Below the pieces are notes generated by a model that saw nothing but the letters and a program-made list of their open reading frames with translations, was not told the origin of the DNA and made no database searches. A DNA stretch of 64,000 nt from Pseudomonas hormoni (GTDB taxonomy: Bacteria; Pseudomonadota; Gammaproteobacteria; Pseudomonadales; Pseudomonadaceae): NCBI RefSeq assembly GCF_018502625.1, contig NZ_CP075566.1, forward strand, positions 1,803,001 to 1,867,000, written 5' to 3'. Shown in pieces: positions 18,702 to 28,900 of this stretch. Each line of letters begins with the position of its first letter. Within the stretch, counting starts at the first letter, position 1. A program made the position numbers and the translations under genes.

Positions 18702-20182
18702 TCCTTAAAAAATGGAACGGGGCATTGCTGGTAGGCGTCTCGCTGGCGTTCGGTATTGCCGGTGGTTACTGGTTCGCCCAACAGCGCATGAATGGGGTAT
18801 CAAGTTCTGCCCTGGAGCAGAGCCTCGATTCACCTGACGAACGCAAGGCTCTGTATTGGTATGACCCCATGTACCCGCAGCAAAAGTTCGATAAGCCGGG
18901 TAAATCCCCCTTCATGGACATGCAATTGGTTCCTCAGTACGCCGGTGGCGCAGGGGATCGTGCGACCGTCAGTATCGATCCGAGTCTGACCCAGAATCTC
19001 GGCCTGCGTTTTGCAACAGTCACCCGTGGAATCTTTGACTCCAGCCTCGATGTGACGGGTGTTTTGGGATTCAACGAACGTGATGTCGCGGTGATTCAGG
19101 CACGCACCACGGGCTTTGTGGAGCGGGTATATTCCCACGCTCCCGGTGATGTGCTCAAAGCCAACGCGGCATTGGCGGATATCCTGGTGCCGGAATGGGC
19201 CGCTGCCCAGACAGAGTTTCTTGCATTGAAGCGCAGCGGGGATGCTGATTTGTTGGCTGCGGCCCGCCAGCGACTGCAGCTCACAGGGATGCCGGCAGCA
19301 CTGATTACTCAGGTAGAGCGTGGCGGTAAGGTTCAGCCCTACCTGACTCTCACCAGCCCAATTGGTGGTGTGCTGCAAGAATTGAATATACGTGCGGGTA
19401 TGACTGTGGCTACTGGCGATACTCTGGCACGCGTCAATGGCTTGAGCAGTGTCTGGCTCGCCGTGGCCGTTCCAGAATCGGATGCCGGATCGATCACCGT
19501 GGGGCAGGCGGTCGAAGCGCGTCTGCCAGCCTTCCCAGGGACAATGCTCAGAGGCAAAGTCAGCGCGATTTTGCCCGAGACCAGCCCGGACAGCCGCACT
19601 CTTCGCGTGCGGGTGGAACTCCCCAATCCCGACGGGCGCCTCAGACCGGGTTTGACGGCGCAGGTACGCCTGAATCGCTCGACCGGGCAAAGTGTGTTGT
19701 GGGTGCCGAGCGAAGCCGTCATTCGCACTGGCCGGCGTGCCTTGGTGATGCTCGCCGAAGACGCGGGCCGCTACCGTCCCGTGGAGGTGCAACTCGGGCA
19801 GGAAAGCGATGGCAAGACGGCGATATTGAAAGGCCTGGAAGAAGGACAGAAGGTAGTTACCTCTGGCCAGTTCCTGCTCGATTCGGAGGCCAGTCTTAAG
19901 GGCATCGTTGCAAGCTCAGAGGAAGAGTCACCATCCAGCGCAGCAGCCTCCAGCTTTCATGAAGCGGATGGGCAGATCGTTGAGATCAACGAAAAAGAAG
20001 TCACGCTCGCCCACGGCCCCTTCAAGACGCTGGGCATGCCTGGCATGACGATGACTTTCCCACTCGCCAACCCGGCTCTGATGCAGGGCCTTAAAACGGG
20101 CGACAAGGTTCGGGTCGCGGTGAGCCAGACTGATGATGGCTTGCGTGTTGAGCGCCTGGATAAATCGGGGAGCCAGCCATGA
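18698..20182 (+). CDS. cusB: RND efflux adaptor CusB with fused CusF-like domain
   Basis: A 494-residue periplasmic adaptor. An N-terminal membrane anchor (about residues 8-25) is followed by the heavy-metal-binding [20 protein letters not shown] segment with [10 protein letters not shown] (about 50-83). Lipoyl and beta-barrel sections follow ([46 protein letters not shown]). The last 75 residues are a CusF-type copper-binding OB fold ([29 protein letters not shown]). Most E. coli-like CusB proteins lack this domain. Overlaps of 4 bases join it to cusC and cusA, giving strict translational coupling. Confidence 0.92.
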   Translation: MILKKWNGALLVGVSLAFGIAGGYWFAQQRMNGVSSSALEQSLDSPDERKALYWYDPMYPQQKFDKPGKSPFMDMQLVPQYAGGAGDRATVSIDPSLTQNLGLRFATVTRGIFDSSLDVTGVLGFNERDVAVIQARTTGFVERVYSHAPGDVLKANAALADILVPEWAAAQTEFLALKRSGDADLLAAARQRLQLTGMPAALITQVERGGKVQPYLTLTSPIGGVLQELNIRAGMTVATGDTLARVNGLSSVWLAVAVPESDAGSITVGQAVEARLPAFPGTMLRGKVSAILPETSPDSRTLRVRVELPNPDGRLRPGLTAQVRLNRSTGQSVLWVPSEAVIRTGRRALVMLAEDAGRYRPVEVQLGQESDGKTAILKGLEEGQKVVTSGQFLLDSEASLKGIVASSEEESPSSAAASSFHEADGQIVEINEKEVTLAHGPFKTLGMPGMTMTFPLANPALMQGLKTGDKVRVAVSQTDDGLRVERLDKSGSQP

Positions 20183-23100
20183 TCGCTGCCCTGATTCGTT
20201 GGTCAGTAGCCAACCGATTTCTGGTGCTACTGGCGACGCTGTTTGTCACGGCGTGGGGCATTTGGTCTGTGCAGAGCACGCCGATTGATGCGCTACCAGA
20301 CCTCTCTGATGTGCAGGTAATCATCCGAACCCCTTATCCTGGTCAAGCGCCGCAGATTGTCGAGAACCAGGTGACCTATCCGTTAGCCACCACCATGCTC
20401 TCCGTACCTGGGGCAAAGACCGTGCGAGGTTATTCCTTCTTCGGCGACAGCTTTGTTTATGTGCTGTTCGAAGACGGCACCGACTTGTACTGGGCCCGCT
20501 CGCGGGTGCTGGAGTATCTGAGCCAAATACAAAGTCGGTTGCCGGCCAGCGCTAAGCCGGCGTTGGGGCCTGATGCAACGGGCGTCGGTTGGATCTATCA
20601 GTACGCACTGGTGGATCGCAGCGGCGGACATGATTTGGCGCAGCTTCGCGCACTGCAGGACTGGTTCCTCAAGTTCGAACTCAAGACCCTGCCCAACGTT
20701 GCGGAAGTAGCCACTGTGGGAGGCATGGTCAAGCAGTACCAGGTTCAACTTGATCCGCTCAAACTGGCCAGCCTTGGCATCACCCAGGCTGAGGTAACCG
20801 AAGCTATAGGCAAGGCCAATCAGGAAACCGGTGGTGCAGTGCTGGAGATGGCTGAGACCGAGTTCATCGTGCGCGCTTCCGGCTATCTGAAGACGCTCAA
20901 TGACTTTCGGGCAATCCCGCTTAAGTTGGGCGCGGGTGGCATTCCGGTGAGCCTTGGCGATGTCGCTACGATTCAGTTGGGCCCGGAAATGCGGCGCGGG
21001 ATTACTGAACTGGACGGTGAAGGCGAGACCGTCGGCGGCGTGGTAATTTTGCGCAGTGGCAAGAACGCTCGCGAAACCATTGCAGCGGTCAAAACCAAGC
21101 TCGACGAACTGAAAAGCAGTCTGCCGGCTGGTGTGGAAATCGTCACCACCTACGACCGCAGTAAGCTGATCGACCGCGCTGTGGAGAATCTCAGCCACAA
21201 GCTCATCGAAGAGTTCATCGTTGTCGCGCTGGTCTGCGGGATCTTTCTCTGGCACCTGCGCTCATCGCTGGTGGCGATCATCTCCCTTCCGGTTGGGGTG
21301 TTGATTGCCTTCATCGTCATGCGCTACCAGGGAATCAACGCCAATATCATGTCCTTGGGTGGGATTGCCATCGCCATCGGCGCCATGGTCGACGCCGCCG
21401 TGGTGATGATCGAGAATGCTCACAAGAAGATCGAGGCCTGGCATGCGGCCAATCCTGGGGAGGAACTGAAGGGTGAGCGTCATTGGCACGTGATGACCGA
21501 AGCAGCGGCAGAGGTAGGCCCTGCGCTGTTCTTCTGTTTGTTGATCATCACCCTGTCGTTCATTCCGGTATTCACCCTGGAAGCGCAAGAGGGGCGGTTG
21601 TTTGGCCCGTTGGCTTTCACCAAAACCTACGCCATGGCCGCAGCGGCGGGATTGTCAGTGACCTTGGTGCCGGTGCTGATGGGCTACTGGATTCGAGGAC
21701 GAATTCCCAGTGAACAACAGAACCCGTTGAACCGGTGGTTGATTCGAATTTATCAGCCAGCCCTGGACGCAGTCTTGCGTCGACCAAAGATCACGCTGCT
21801 GGTGGCGCTATTGCTTTTTGTCAGTGCGCTATGGCCAATGTCTCGCTTGGGTGGCGAGTTTCTCCCCCCGTTGGACGAGGGTGATCTGCTCTATATGCCT
21901 TCAGCTCTACCGGGATTGTCCGCGCAGAAAGCGGCACAACTGCTGCAACAGACTGACCGTCTGATCAAGACCGTGCCTGAAGTCGAACACGTCTTCGGTA
22001 AAGCGGGCCGCGCTGAAACCGCCACCGACCCCGCACCGCTGGAGATGTTCGAAACCACCATCCAATTCAAGCCGCACGAGCAATGGCGTCCAGGCATGAC
22101 CCAGGAAAAGTTGGTGGAAGAACTGGATCGAGTGGTACGAGTCCCTGGGCTGACGAATATCTGGATACCACCGATTCGCAACCGTATAGACATGCTTGCC
22201 ACGGGGATCAAGAGTCCCATCGGAGTGAAAGTTGCTGGCACCAACCTGACGGAGATCGATGCCGCTACTCAGGCGGTCGAGCGGGTGGCCAAGGGTGTGC
22301 CCGGTGTCAGTTCGGCTTTGGCCGAGCGACTGACCGGTGGCCGCTATATCGACGTGGATATCGACCGCAATGCCGCCGCCCGCTACGGACTAAATATCGC
22401 TGATGTGCAGTCCATTGTGGCCGGTGCTATTGGCGGTGAAAATGTCGGAGAGACTATCGAAGGGCTCGCACGCTTCCCGATCAACGTGCGTTATCCCCGT
22501 GAGTGGCGGGACTCGCTCAGTGCATTGGAGCAGCTGCCTATCTACACCCCGCTAGGTAGCCAGATCACCCTCGGCACGGTGGCGAAGGTCAAGGTCACAG
22601 ACGGCCCGCCAATGCTCAAGAGCGAGAACGCACGGCCTTCTGGCTGGGTATACATCGACGTGCGGGGGAGAGACATTGCCTCGGTGGTCGCCGATCTACG
22701 CCAGGTCGTCAATGAGCAGGTCAAGTTGCAGCCCGGCATGAGCCTGAGTTACTCAGGACAGTTCGAGTTTCTAGAAAGAGCCAACGCACGCCTCAAACTG
22801 GTGGTGCCTGCCACGCTGTTGATCATCTTTGTGCTGCTCTACCTGACTTTCGCCCGCTTCGATGAGGCGTTGCTGATCATGGCCACTCTGCCATTCGCAC
22901 TGACTGGCGGAGCATGGTTTCTCTATCTGCTGGGATACAACCTGTCGGTCGCCACCGGAGTCGGCTTTATCGCCTTGGCCGGGGTGTCTGCCGAGTTCGG
23001 CGTAATCATGCTGCTCTACCTGAAGAACGCCTGGGCCGAACGTGAAGACGACGGCGACAGCACTGAGCGCGGACTGGTTGCGGCGATTCGTGAAGGTGCT

Positions 23101-23337
23101 GTGCAGCGAGTTCGACCTAAGGCCATGACCGTGGCCGTCATTATTGCGGGCTTGTTACCTATCTTGTTGGGCAGCGGGACTGGTAGCGAAGTGATGAGCC
23201 GCATCGCCGCGCCCATGGTTGGCGGCATTGTCACAGCACCATTGCTTTCCCTTTTTGTCATTCCGGCAGCCTATCGCCTAATGCGTCGCCGGCACCTCTC
23301 AGTTGAACCCGTCAAACCTGAAGGAAAAGTCGTATGA
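20179..23337 (+). CDS. cusA: RND heavy-metal efflux pump CusA
   Basis: A 1052-residue HME-RND transporter. It has the twelve-helix layout with two large periplasmic loops. The helix-4 proton-relay region reads [23 protein letters not shown], in which D and E match the HME subgroup. The N-terminus ([20 protein letters not shown]) and the segment [14 protein letters not shown] are typical of CusA/CzcA. Met residues in the porter domain ([15 protein letters not shown]) match the Cu(I)/Ag(I) group, and the CusF-type partners support copper/silver over cobalt-zinc-cadmium. It overlaps cusB by 4 bases and cusF by 4 bases. Confidence 0.93.
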   Translation: MIAALIRWSVANRFLVLLATLFVTAWGIWSVQSTPIDALPDLSDVQVIIRTPYPGQAPQIVENQVTYPLATTMLSVPGAKTVRGYSFFGDSFVYVLFEDGTDLYWARSRVLEYLSQIQSRLPASAKPALGPDATGVGWIYQYALVDRSGGHDLAQLRALQDWFLKFELKTLPNVAEVATVGGMVKQYQVQLDPLKLASLGITQAEVTEAIGKANQETGGAVLEMAETEFIVRASGYLKTLNDFRAIPLKLGAGGIPVSLGDVATIQLGPEMRRGITELDGEGETVGGVVILRSGKNARETIAAVKTKLDELKSSLPAGVEIVTTYDRSKLIDRAVENLSHKLIEEFIVVALVCGIFLWHLRSSLVAIISLPVGVLIAFIVMRYQGINANIMSLGGIAIAIGAMVDAAVVMIENAHKKIEAWHAANPGEELKGERHWHVMTEAAAEVGPALFFCLLIITLSFIPVFTLEAQEGRLFGPLAFTKTYAMAAAAGLSVTLVPVLMGYWIRGRIPSEQQNPLNRWLIRIYQPALDAVLRRPKITLLVALLLFVSALWPMSRLGGEFLPPLDEGDLLYMPSALPGLSAQKAAQLLQQTDRLIKTVPEVEHVFGKAGRAETATDPAPLEMFETTIQFKPHEQWRPGMTQEKLVEELDRVVRVPGLTNIWIPPIRNRIDMLATGIKSPIGVKVAGTNLTEIDAATQAVERVAKGVPGVSSALAERLTGGRYIDVDIDRNAAARYGLNIADVQSIVAGAIGGENVGETIEGLARFPINVRYPREWRDSLSALEQLPIYTPLGSQITLGTVAKVKVTDGPPMLKSENARPSGWVYIDVRGRDIASVVADLRQVVNEQVKLQPGMSLSYSGQFEFLERANARLKLVVPATLLIIFVLLYLTFARFDEALLIMATLPFALTGGAWFLYLLGYNLSVATGVGFIALAGVSAEFGVIMLLYLKNAWAEREDDGDSTERGLVAAIREGAVQRVRPKAMTVAVIIAGLLPILLGSGTGSEVMSRIAAPMVGGIVTAPLLSLFVIPAAYRLMRRRHLSVEPVKPEGKVV

Positions 23338-23684
23338 AACTGACCCTGATTGCAGTTGTAAGCACCGTATTCGCGCTATCACTTTCTGTCCATGCGGAGG
23401 ACATGCCGGGTATGAAAATGGACGGTATGGAGGGCATGCAGATGGAGGAGAAAACAAAGCTGGCTCCAGTCGCCAACGCCGAGGGAACAATTAAGGCTAT
23501 CGATACTACGAAGCATACGGTGACCATCTCTCACGGAGCTGTTCCAGCCGTGCAATGGCCGCCGATGACCATGGCTTTTTCCGTAACGGAGAATCAACTG
23601 ACGGGGCTGATAGTCGGAGACCGTGTAACGTTCTCCTTTAGGCAAGAGGGTGGAAAAGCCACAATCGTTTCCATTAAAAAATGA
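23334..23684 (+). CDS. cusF: periplasmic Cu(I)/Ag(I) chaperone CusF
   Basis: A 116-residue secreted protein with a signal peptide ending HAEDM, then a short Met-rich linker ([16 protein letters not shown]) and an OB-fold CusF domain. The copper-binding pattern is complete: His in TISHGAVP, Trp in [10 protein letters not shown] and two Met after it, matching the His-Trp-Met-Met site of CusF. It overlaps cusA by 4 bases. It should shuttle periplasmic Cu(I) or Ag(I) to the pump; a second such domain is already fused to CusB. Confidence 0.9.
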   Translation: MKLTLIAVVSTVFALSLSVHAEDMPGMKMDGMEGMQMEEKTKLAPVANAEGTIKAIDTTKHTVTISHGAVPAVQWPPMTMAFSVTENQLTGLIVGDRVTFSFRQEGGKATIVSIKK

Positions 23685-23706
23685 GACTGTAACGAGCAAG
23701 AATTAA

Positions 23707-23726
23707 CGGCACGCTCTGCCGTGCCG
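23707..23726 (+). terminator. hairpin after cusF
   Basis: CGGCAC pairs with GTGCCG across an 8-base loop, about 22 bases after the cusF stop. It is followed by only a short T run (GGTTTGAAA), so it may be a weak terminator or a transcript-stabilising hairpin. Confidence 0.45.
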
Positions 23727-23742
23727 GTTTGAAATCTAATCA

Positions 23743-23898
23743 TTGCTGGCTTTGAGCGCAGCGTTCGCGTCTCCCTTGATCGGACTCTGGCTTCTGCGTC
23801 ATGCCTTCACCTCCAAGGTCTGGCCTGTGCGGCAATGGGGCTATTGGTTCTATCCGGGCCACCTTGCCGCTCTACAAGCTTTACGGTTCTTGGTCTGA
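23743..23898 (+). pseudogene. possible TraX-family C-terminal remnant
   Basis: A frame with no proper start reads LALSAAFASPLIGLWLLRHA and then WGYWFYPGHLAALQALRFLV before a stop. The FYPGHL motif with a following hydrophobic helix resembles the C-terminus of TraX-type acyltransferases. It lies between cusF and an insertion element, so it is probably the tail of a gene cut away by rearrangement. The identification is tentative. Confidence 0.3.
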
Positions 23899-24088
23899 AT
23901 AAGCTCACTGGTTGTCTGCGGGTACTACGCATCCTTAGTTGTTAATTGCTCGGTGATGAGTCTGTGACGACAGGTTCTCGGTCATTAGCAAAAGCCTAAA
24001 GGTGGCGGGTGAGCTGTTTGCTAGTGGACGAGCCCCCTGAAAGACAGGACACCGTTTCCCCCTTAGCATAAGGGATAGGCAAACGACT

Positions 24089-24481
24089 GTGTTTATGACT
24101 AATAGAAACGATAAGAATGTAGAACTGCTCGGCCAGGAGCGGCGTCGCCGCAGGAGCCCAGAGCAAAAGCTGGCGATGGTTCGTGAGAGCCTGCAACCAG
24201 GACAAAGCGTCTCGGTGCTGACTCGGCAGAACGGTGTTAATGCCAACCAACTTTTTCAGTGGCGCAAGCTCTATCAGAGCGGCAGTCTCTCGGCTGTCAG
24301 TGCTGGTGAGAGCGTGGTGCCTGCCTCTGAGTTGGCCGATGCACTCAAGCAGATTCGTGAATTGCAGCGGATGCTCGGCAAGAAAACCATGCAGGTCGAG
24401 ATCCTCCAGGAAGCTGTGGAGATCGCGCGCTCGCGAAAATGGATTGCGCACTCACCCTTGTTGCCGGGGGACGACCAGTGA
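24089..24481 (+). CDS. IS3-family transposase OrfA
   Basis: A 130-residue helix-turn-helix protein. [20 protein letters not shown] and [20 protein letters not shown] form the DNA-binding part, and a leucine-zipper-like tail follows ([20 protein letters not shown]), as in OrfA of IS2-group elements. Such proteins bind the element ends and, fused to OrfB by frameshifting, form the transposase. It overlaps the orfB start by 4 bases (GTGA). It looks intact, but OrfB is broken. A start at MTNRND two codons in is equally possible. Confidence 0.82.
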   Translation: MFMTNRNDKNVELLGQERRRRRSPEQKLAMVRESLQPGQSVSVLTRQNGVNANQLFQWRKLYQSGSLSAVSAGESVVPASELADALKQIRELQRMLGKKTMQVEILQEAVEIARSRKWIAHSPLLPGDDQ

Positions 24482-25019
24482 AGCTGATCAGTGAAAGTCT
24501 CGGTGTAGCGCGCTCGCAGTTAACGGTTCGACTCAAGCCTGCCGCTCTTTCCGGCAGGCGGCGTCGAGTGCTGGGCGATGCCGCTTTGGTCGCAGAGATT
24601 CGAGCAGAGGTCAGTGAGTTGCCCAGTTATGGCTACCGCCGTGTCTGGGGCTGCTGCCTCGTCGACGTGAAACGCAGAGCCAGGCGCCGATCAATGTAAA
24701 GCGGGTCTATCGCGTCATGCGCGATCACCAGTTGCTGCTTGAGCGACGGGTCAAACAACCCGGTGTGGTGCGACGTCACGAAGGTCGCATGGCCTTAGAA
24801 ACCAGCAACACACGCTGGTGCTCAGACGGCTTTGAGTTTCGCTGCGAAGACGGCTCCAAGCTGAGCGTGACCTTCGCCCTGGATTGCTGCGACCGCGAAG
24901 CCATCGGCTGGGTGGCCAGCCCAACGGGCTACAGCGGTGACGATATCCGCGATCTGATGCTGGAGGCGGTCGAAAAGCGCTTCGGTGAACAACCGCCCAC
25001 CCAGCCTGTGCACCATTAG
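24478..25019 (+). pseudogene. IS3-family transposase OrfB, frameshifted and truncated
   Basis: From GTG 24478 the frame reads LISESLGVARSQLTVRLKPA and ELPSYGYRRVWG, then shifts by one base at about 24645. The correct product resumes in another frame (APINVKRVYRVMRDHQLLLE, then FEFRCEDGSKLSVTFALDCC and GYSGDDIRDLMLEAVEKRFG). Homology ends at QPPTQPV near 25010. The first catalytic Asp region is present, but the later Asp and Glu of the DDE triad are missing. Confidence 0.8.
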
Positions 25020-25071
25020 ACCACTACAGTAACATCCCCGTCCGGCGCAAGAGTGACGGCGGCTGGCCTTA

Positions 25072-26199
25072 CTATTTTGTTACAGGCACTTTTACGAGGA
25101 ATGTGGTTCCGCGCTCTCTGTCGGAGGTCACGTCTATCGCCCCCGAGTGCGCTGCCACGATTTCGGAAGCGATGTACAGACCTAAGCCAAGGCCAGTGCT
25201 AGAGCCTAGATCGAGAGATGCATGCTGGGAGAAACGCCCCATGGGGTTGAAGATGAAGGGCAAAATATCCTCCGGGATCGGCTCCCCAAAATTATGGACG
25301 ACGAAAACGATGCTGCCGTCTTTTACCTCCAGTGAAACCTTAATAGGAAACTGTAAATCGCCATGCTGCACGGCATTACTGAGCAGATTGGAAAATACTT
25401 GCTCCATGCGGGCGCCATCGAATTCGCCGCGCGCCGATTCTCCGCCTTTGAAAGTGATATCTGCGTTTGGGTGAGCAGTGCGAATCTCTTCAACTATGCG
25501 TGTGCAGAGTGGCGTGAGGTCGATGTCTTCCTTTTTGACGGGAATCCCGGGGCCCATTTGGCATCGTGTTAGATCCAGCAGGTCGCCAACGATCTGGCTG
25601 GCTCGTTTGACGCTCGTGTATATTCCCAGTGCAATTTTACTCTTACGTGTATCCAGATCAACCGATCGCCGCAGCACATCGGCACCCAGCAAAATAGCTC
25701 CTAGCGGCGTGCGCAAGTCATGGCCAAGGATGCCCAGAAAAACGTTGCGTGAGGCCTCTACTGCACGCGAGTAGCTCGCAATAGATTCCGCGAGCGCTTG
25801 GTCTATGGCCTCATTAAAGCGGATCATATCGTCCACTTCCAGAACTGTTCCTGCCTTCATCTGCCCCAGCCATTGACTGAGAACACTCGTCCTCAGAGCA
25901 CGATACTCAGATACCATTTGATCTAGCGTGAAACCCGCCATTAAGCGCGTTACCGCATGGGTTTCGGCTGCGGTTTCTAACTCCTCCATCGGGGCATTAC
26001 CCTGAGCTTTGGCGATTTGCTCTTGCGCAGACTGGTATGTGCAAAGGTCTACCGCTATTGCACGCAGCATCTGTTCGGCGTGATCCCGTAGAGCCTTGGA
26101 GTCCAGTGCTTCGCCGGGTATCTCAATGGTTCTTGCGAAGTCTTCCCACGCTTGCAGAATCGGTTCGAGGTTTTTGATGATGAAGGCAGACAGGCGCAT
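25072..26199 (-). CDS. RsbRD_N-type soluble sensor histidine kinase
   Basis: A 375-residue cytoplasmic histidine kinase without membrane segments. The N-terminal 150 residues (IIKNLEPILQAWEDFARTIE, MAGFTLDQMVSEYRALRTSV) resemble the RsbRD_N domain, a globin-like fold found in stress-response regulators. The kinase core follows: H-box NVFLGILGHDLRTPLGAILL (about residue 160), N-box MEQVFSNLLSNAVQHGDL and G-box STGLGLGLYIASEIVAAHSG. There is no receiver domain and no partner regulator next to it; the nearest is the single-domain regulator at 34438. The ligand is unknown. Confidence 0.85.
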   Translation of the reverse strand: MRLSAFIIKNLEPILQAWEDFARTIEIPGEALDSKALRDHAEQMLRAIAVDLCTYQSAQEQIAKAQGNAPMEELETAAETHAVTRLMAGFTLDQMVSEYRALRTSVLSQWLGQMKAGTVLEVDDMIRFNEAIDQALAESIASYSRAVEASRNVFLGILGHDLRTPLGAILLGADVLRRSVDLDTRKSKIALGIYTSVKRASQIVGDLLDLTRCQMGPGIPVKKEDIDLTPLCTRIVEEIRTAHPNADITFKGGESARGEFDGARMEQVFSNLLSNAVQHGDLQFPIKVSLEVKDGSIVFVVHNFGEPIPEDILPFIFNPMGRFSQHASLDLGSSTGLGLGLYIASEIVAAHSGAIDVTSDRERGTTFLVKVPVTK

Positions 26200-27196
26200 G
26201 CCGTAATCCTGGTTATGGAGTCGAGGTCGAAGCCGGAGTGAACAGTGAGAGCTGAATTAGAGCTCTAATTTGTCACTTGCCATATACAGCTCACATCGAG
26301 CCTGTTCAGACCCAACGCAGAGTCAAAGCTTTTCGGGCCCTTTGCGGGTGCGCCAAATCCTCCTAAGAGTTCTGCGGCGCTGAACGAAGCCTTAGCCGTC
26401 GGGGACTGTCCAAAAGCTTTTGGTAGCGCGTATCAGTCAGTTGTGGAGGGGAGAGGAGGCAGGTCGGATTTCATCAAGTTCGTCCCAGGGCCGCTACCTA
26501 ACAAGTGCTGTCGGACACTCGGGATTGTGGGGGAAATCGCTCCCTCTATCCAGCTCGGGCTGCGTCGCGTTACATGACCTGCAAATGACGACCTTCTGTG
26601 AAATACGCCACTTTCCGTGCCAAGTGATAAGTCGTTCTGAAGGAGTCATGATGATCACAAACTCGACAACTTTTGTACAATCTTAGATTTTTGCACAGCT
26701 TATTTCGAGCGATTTTAGCGGTTTCACTGGTTTTTTTGGAGTCGGTGAAACAACGCTACACAAGATATGCTTCGGAGCCCAACTCTCCGACCATGGTAAA
26801 GGCAAAAACCAGCATGTTCTAAAGCGAGATGACGGTTGGGCTGTGCGTGGTGAAGGGGACACCAAAGACACTTCACACCATCGAACTCAACCGGCACCCA
26901 TGTAGCGATCGTGCTACAAGTTGAAAAGTCCTGATCACTTAGGTCGTAACTCGTTAGATAAGGCATAAAACCTGACACGTCCGTGTGCTGCGTAGCCGCG
27001 CGCTGGTAGAGCGGAAGCTATTGCGCAGGACATAGGCGTTGATCCAGTGCCTCATAGAAACCACCCGAATTTATGCTGCCTTTATTGATGCCTCGGCTAT
27101 CTCATGCGCTCGGCACACGGCTGCACGGTTACCGAGAGGCGCAAGTCAAAAGTAAGCGTCCGGTGATCACGCCTAGCGAACGGTGCTGTCGGTGTG
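26200..27196. other. 997-base stretch without a supported gene
   Basis: Short open frames occur on both strands, but none shows a ribosome binding site together with protein-like composition. A TTTTGTACAA word lies near 26674. The region separates the kinase from a cluster of small hypothetical genes and is probably rearrangement debris. Confidence 0.5.
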
Positions 27197-27454
27197 CTAC
27201 GAAAAAATGAACTGTTTCATAGCTGCCATTATTGCGATCACCAGAACGGCGAGCCCCACCGCTGAAGTGCACTCGGATTTCGGTGTATAGGCAAACCAAG
27301 AGCCCTTCGACGGATGTTTACCTAGCGAGATATGCCTCATTATGGGCCAACCAATAGGAAAGCAGATGGCGCGAAAAATCACTTCGATCAGTATATCAAG
27401 CACGCTTGTACGTCCTTTTTCTGGGCGATAGAAACGATTGTAGCGTCTGGCCAT
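27197..27454 (-). CDS. small hypothetical membrane protein
   Basis: An 85-residue protein when started at MARRYNRFYRPEKGR. It has a hydrophobic segment VLDILIEVIFRAICFPIGWP and a second one at the C-terminus (AVGLAVLVIAIMAAMKQFIF), with a basic loop (LGKHPSKGSWF) between. Small two-helix proteins with a P-x-x-GSW motif are frequent in Pseudomonas, but their function is unknown. The longer start 16 codons upstream adds no recognisable sequence. Confidence 0.55.
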   Translation of the reverse strand: MARRYNRFYRPEKGRTSVLDILIEVIFRAICFPIGWPIMRHISLGKHPSKGSWFAYTPKSECTSAVGLAVLVIAIMAAMKQFIFS

Positions 27455-27694
27455 TCCATTAGAGGTTACACGACCGCACCCAATTGGTAAGCGTCCGGCC
27501 AAGATCCCAAAGCTAATGGCAAGGGCGTCAGGAAGGCATATTGCTCGGGCGGCTATTGCTTGCGGTTGGTGGACGCGATGATTTCGATGGCCGCCCCCCT
27601 AGAAAGGACAGTAAGACTCCGGTCGTCGGGTCGCGGGATAGCTGGCCCCGGAAACGAAAGATACTTTGTGTGATCACTACATCAAGGACGGCAC

Positions 27695-28063
27695 ATGGAA
27701 ATTACGATTCGCCGGAAGAGTGGTTTTTTTGATAACTCCTATGGACGATGCGTCCCGCTTTTAGTCCTCTTTGACGGCGCGGTTGTGGGCCGCTTGGCAA
27801 CCGGCGAAATCATGGCCCTGACACTCCCGGACGTCTGCGGAACATTGCAAGTCGGCCTCCTTGACTCTAGGAAATCGCCTTACATTGGAAATATGGCTGA
27901 TGACATCGTCTCGACCAGTAGGGGGCTTGGTATTTCCCCGAACCAAGCCGTTCAGGCTTTTTCAGTGAGGACTCGGAGGTGGGTTTTTTTTGATGTCGCC
28001 GATTTGGTGTATTTTGGGCCGCTTAGCCGCTGGGTGTTCGCGGTCGAGAAAGAACCGACATAG
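27695..28063 (+). CDS. small hypothetical protein
   Basis: A 122-residue protein beginning MEITIRRKSGFFDNSYGRCV. It appears to be an all-beta fold (VPLLVLFDGAVVGRLATGEI, LQVGLLDSRKSPYIG), then a region that could be helical, ending in a strand-rich tail. It resembles short Pseudomonas proteins of unknown role that begin with the same I-x-R-R-K-S-G-F motif. No neighbours explain it; it stands alone on the plus strand. Confidence 0.55.
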   Translation: MEITIRRKSGFFDNSYGRCVPLLVLFDGAVVGRLATGEIMALTLPDVCGTLQVGLLDSRKSPYIGNMADDIVSTSRGLGISPNQAVQAFSVRTRRWVFFDVADLVYFGPLSRWVFAVEKEPT

Positions 28064-28223
28064 GGGGCTTGTGAGGCGGTTACTTGGTAAGCCCAGCTAT
28101 TACCCTTTGCACGGTTAGACGGGCACCCATCTATGCGGCGGCAGCTCGTTAATCTCGCTCGCTCGCTGCGTCGGCAGGCGTGTGAGAACGTCCTTCAGGT
28201 AAGCATACGGATCATGGGGTAGA

Positions 28224-28433
28224 TCACTCCGGTGCCATGAGCACCGCGAGAGTCATATTGATGAAATCTTCGTTCTTGCTAATGGTGTCCAGCGCTCCTC
28301 GAACGTTGCCGGCAACCTCCGCCGATCCGCGCTGCTCGACCCAAAGCGTCAGCTCCATGATCGCGGCTTCGAGTGCCAACTGGTTTTCATTGATCTTGTA
28401 TAGCAGGGAAGGCAGCAGGTCTGAATTTGGCAT
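28224..28433 (-). CDS. small hypothetical protein
   Basis: A 69-residue helical protein (LYKINENQLALEAAIMELTL, EVAGNVRGALDTISKNEDFI). A GGAGG-like site precedes the ATG at 28433. It resembles small conserved Pseudomonas proteins that are often scattered as single genes; the function is unknown. It is divergent from the next small gene at 28661. Confidence 0.6.
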   Translation of the reverse strand: MPNSDLLPSLLYKINENQLALEAAIMELTLWVEQRGSAEVAGNVRGALDTISKNEDFINMTLAVLMAPE

Positions 28434-28660
28434 CGCGATTCCTCCGTGGAAGAGGTCAGCGTAGCAGCAGGAGACTCTTTAGGAATAGATGGCCTTTCCA
28501 GCAAATAGAGGTGCGGGGTATGGCAGATCCCGAGCCTTTTTTACGATGCTTCCAATCGACTCATGTCCGGTCGTACTTCTCATCGGAAACTGACTGCGGT
28601 TGCTTGCGATGGTGGCTCATAGCCGCTAATAGTAAGGAGGTTCTTGGAGAGGGCGTGAAG

Positions 28661-28900
28661 ATGATTTCAAGATTTGTTGTCGTCCCTGCAATCCCAACGG
28701 AAACGGGATCAATGCGCAACGGATCGCGTTTTTACTGCCAGACCGCACCAATAGGCTTCAACCTCTATGACAATGAGGAAAAGCTGCGGCTGAAGACAAG
28801 CTACCAGACCCGGGAAGAAGCCGAGAGTGAGTGCCTGCGGGTTAACATGGAGCGATTCCAGGGCGTCCTGTCAGAACGGGAAACCATACCGATTCTTTAG
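28661..28900 (+). CDS. small hypothetical protein
   Basis: A 79-residue protein (MISRFVVVPAIPTETGSMRN, then GFNLYDNEEKLRLKTSYQTR). The start at ATG 28661 has GGAGAGGG about 10 bases ahead; a GTG two codons earlier is also possible. The C-terminus looks helical (EEAESECLRVNMERFQ). It resembles short Pseudomonas proteins of unknown function. It is probably an independent gene. Confidence 0.55.
   Translation: MISRFVVVPAIPTETGSMRNGSRFYCQTAPIGFNLYDNEEKLRLKTSYQTREEAESECLRVNMERFQGVLSERETIPIL

Larger units (their letters stand above)
24022..25019 (+). mobile_element. decayed IS3-family element, IS2 group
   Basis: The element carries an intact orfA, then an orfB that is frameshifted and cut off before its catalytic DDE core is complete. 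A likely left end lies near 24022 (TAGTGGACGAGCCCCCTGA). The right end was not found: homology stops at about 25015, and the histidine kinase gene follows at 25072. It cannot transpose alone. It marks the boundary between the metal-resistance island and the signalling region. Confidence 0.75.

Noticed and set aside
18830..19792. Long open minus-strand frame opposite cusB (320 codons)
   Set aside because: It mirrors the codon structure of cusB, has no ribosome binding site, and its translation shows no family features.
20383..21255. Long open minus-strand frame opposite cusA (290 codons)
   Set aside because: A shadow of cusA caused by GC-rich codons; low-complexity mix of residues and no start signal.
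26660..26690. TTTTGTACAA word as another box copy
   Set aside because: It shares only part of the pattern, and no gene starts nearby.
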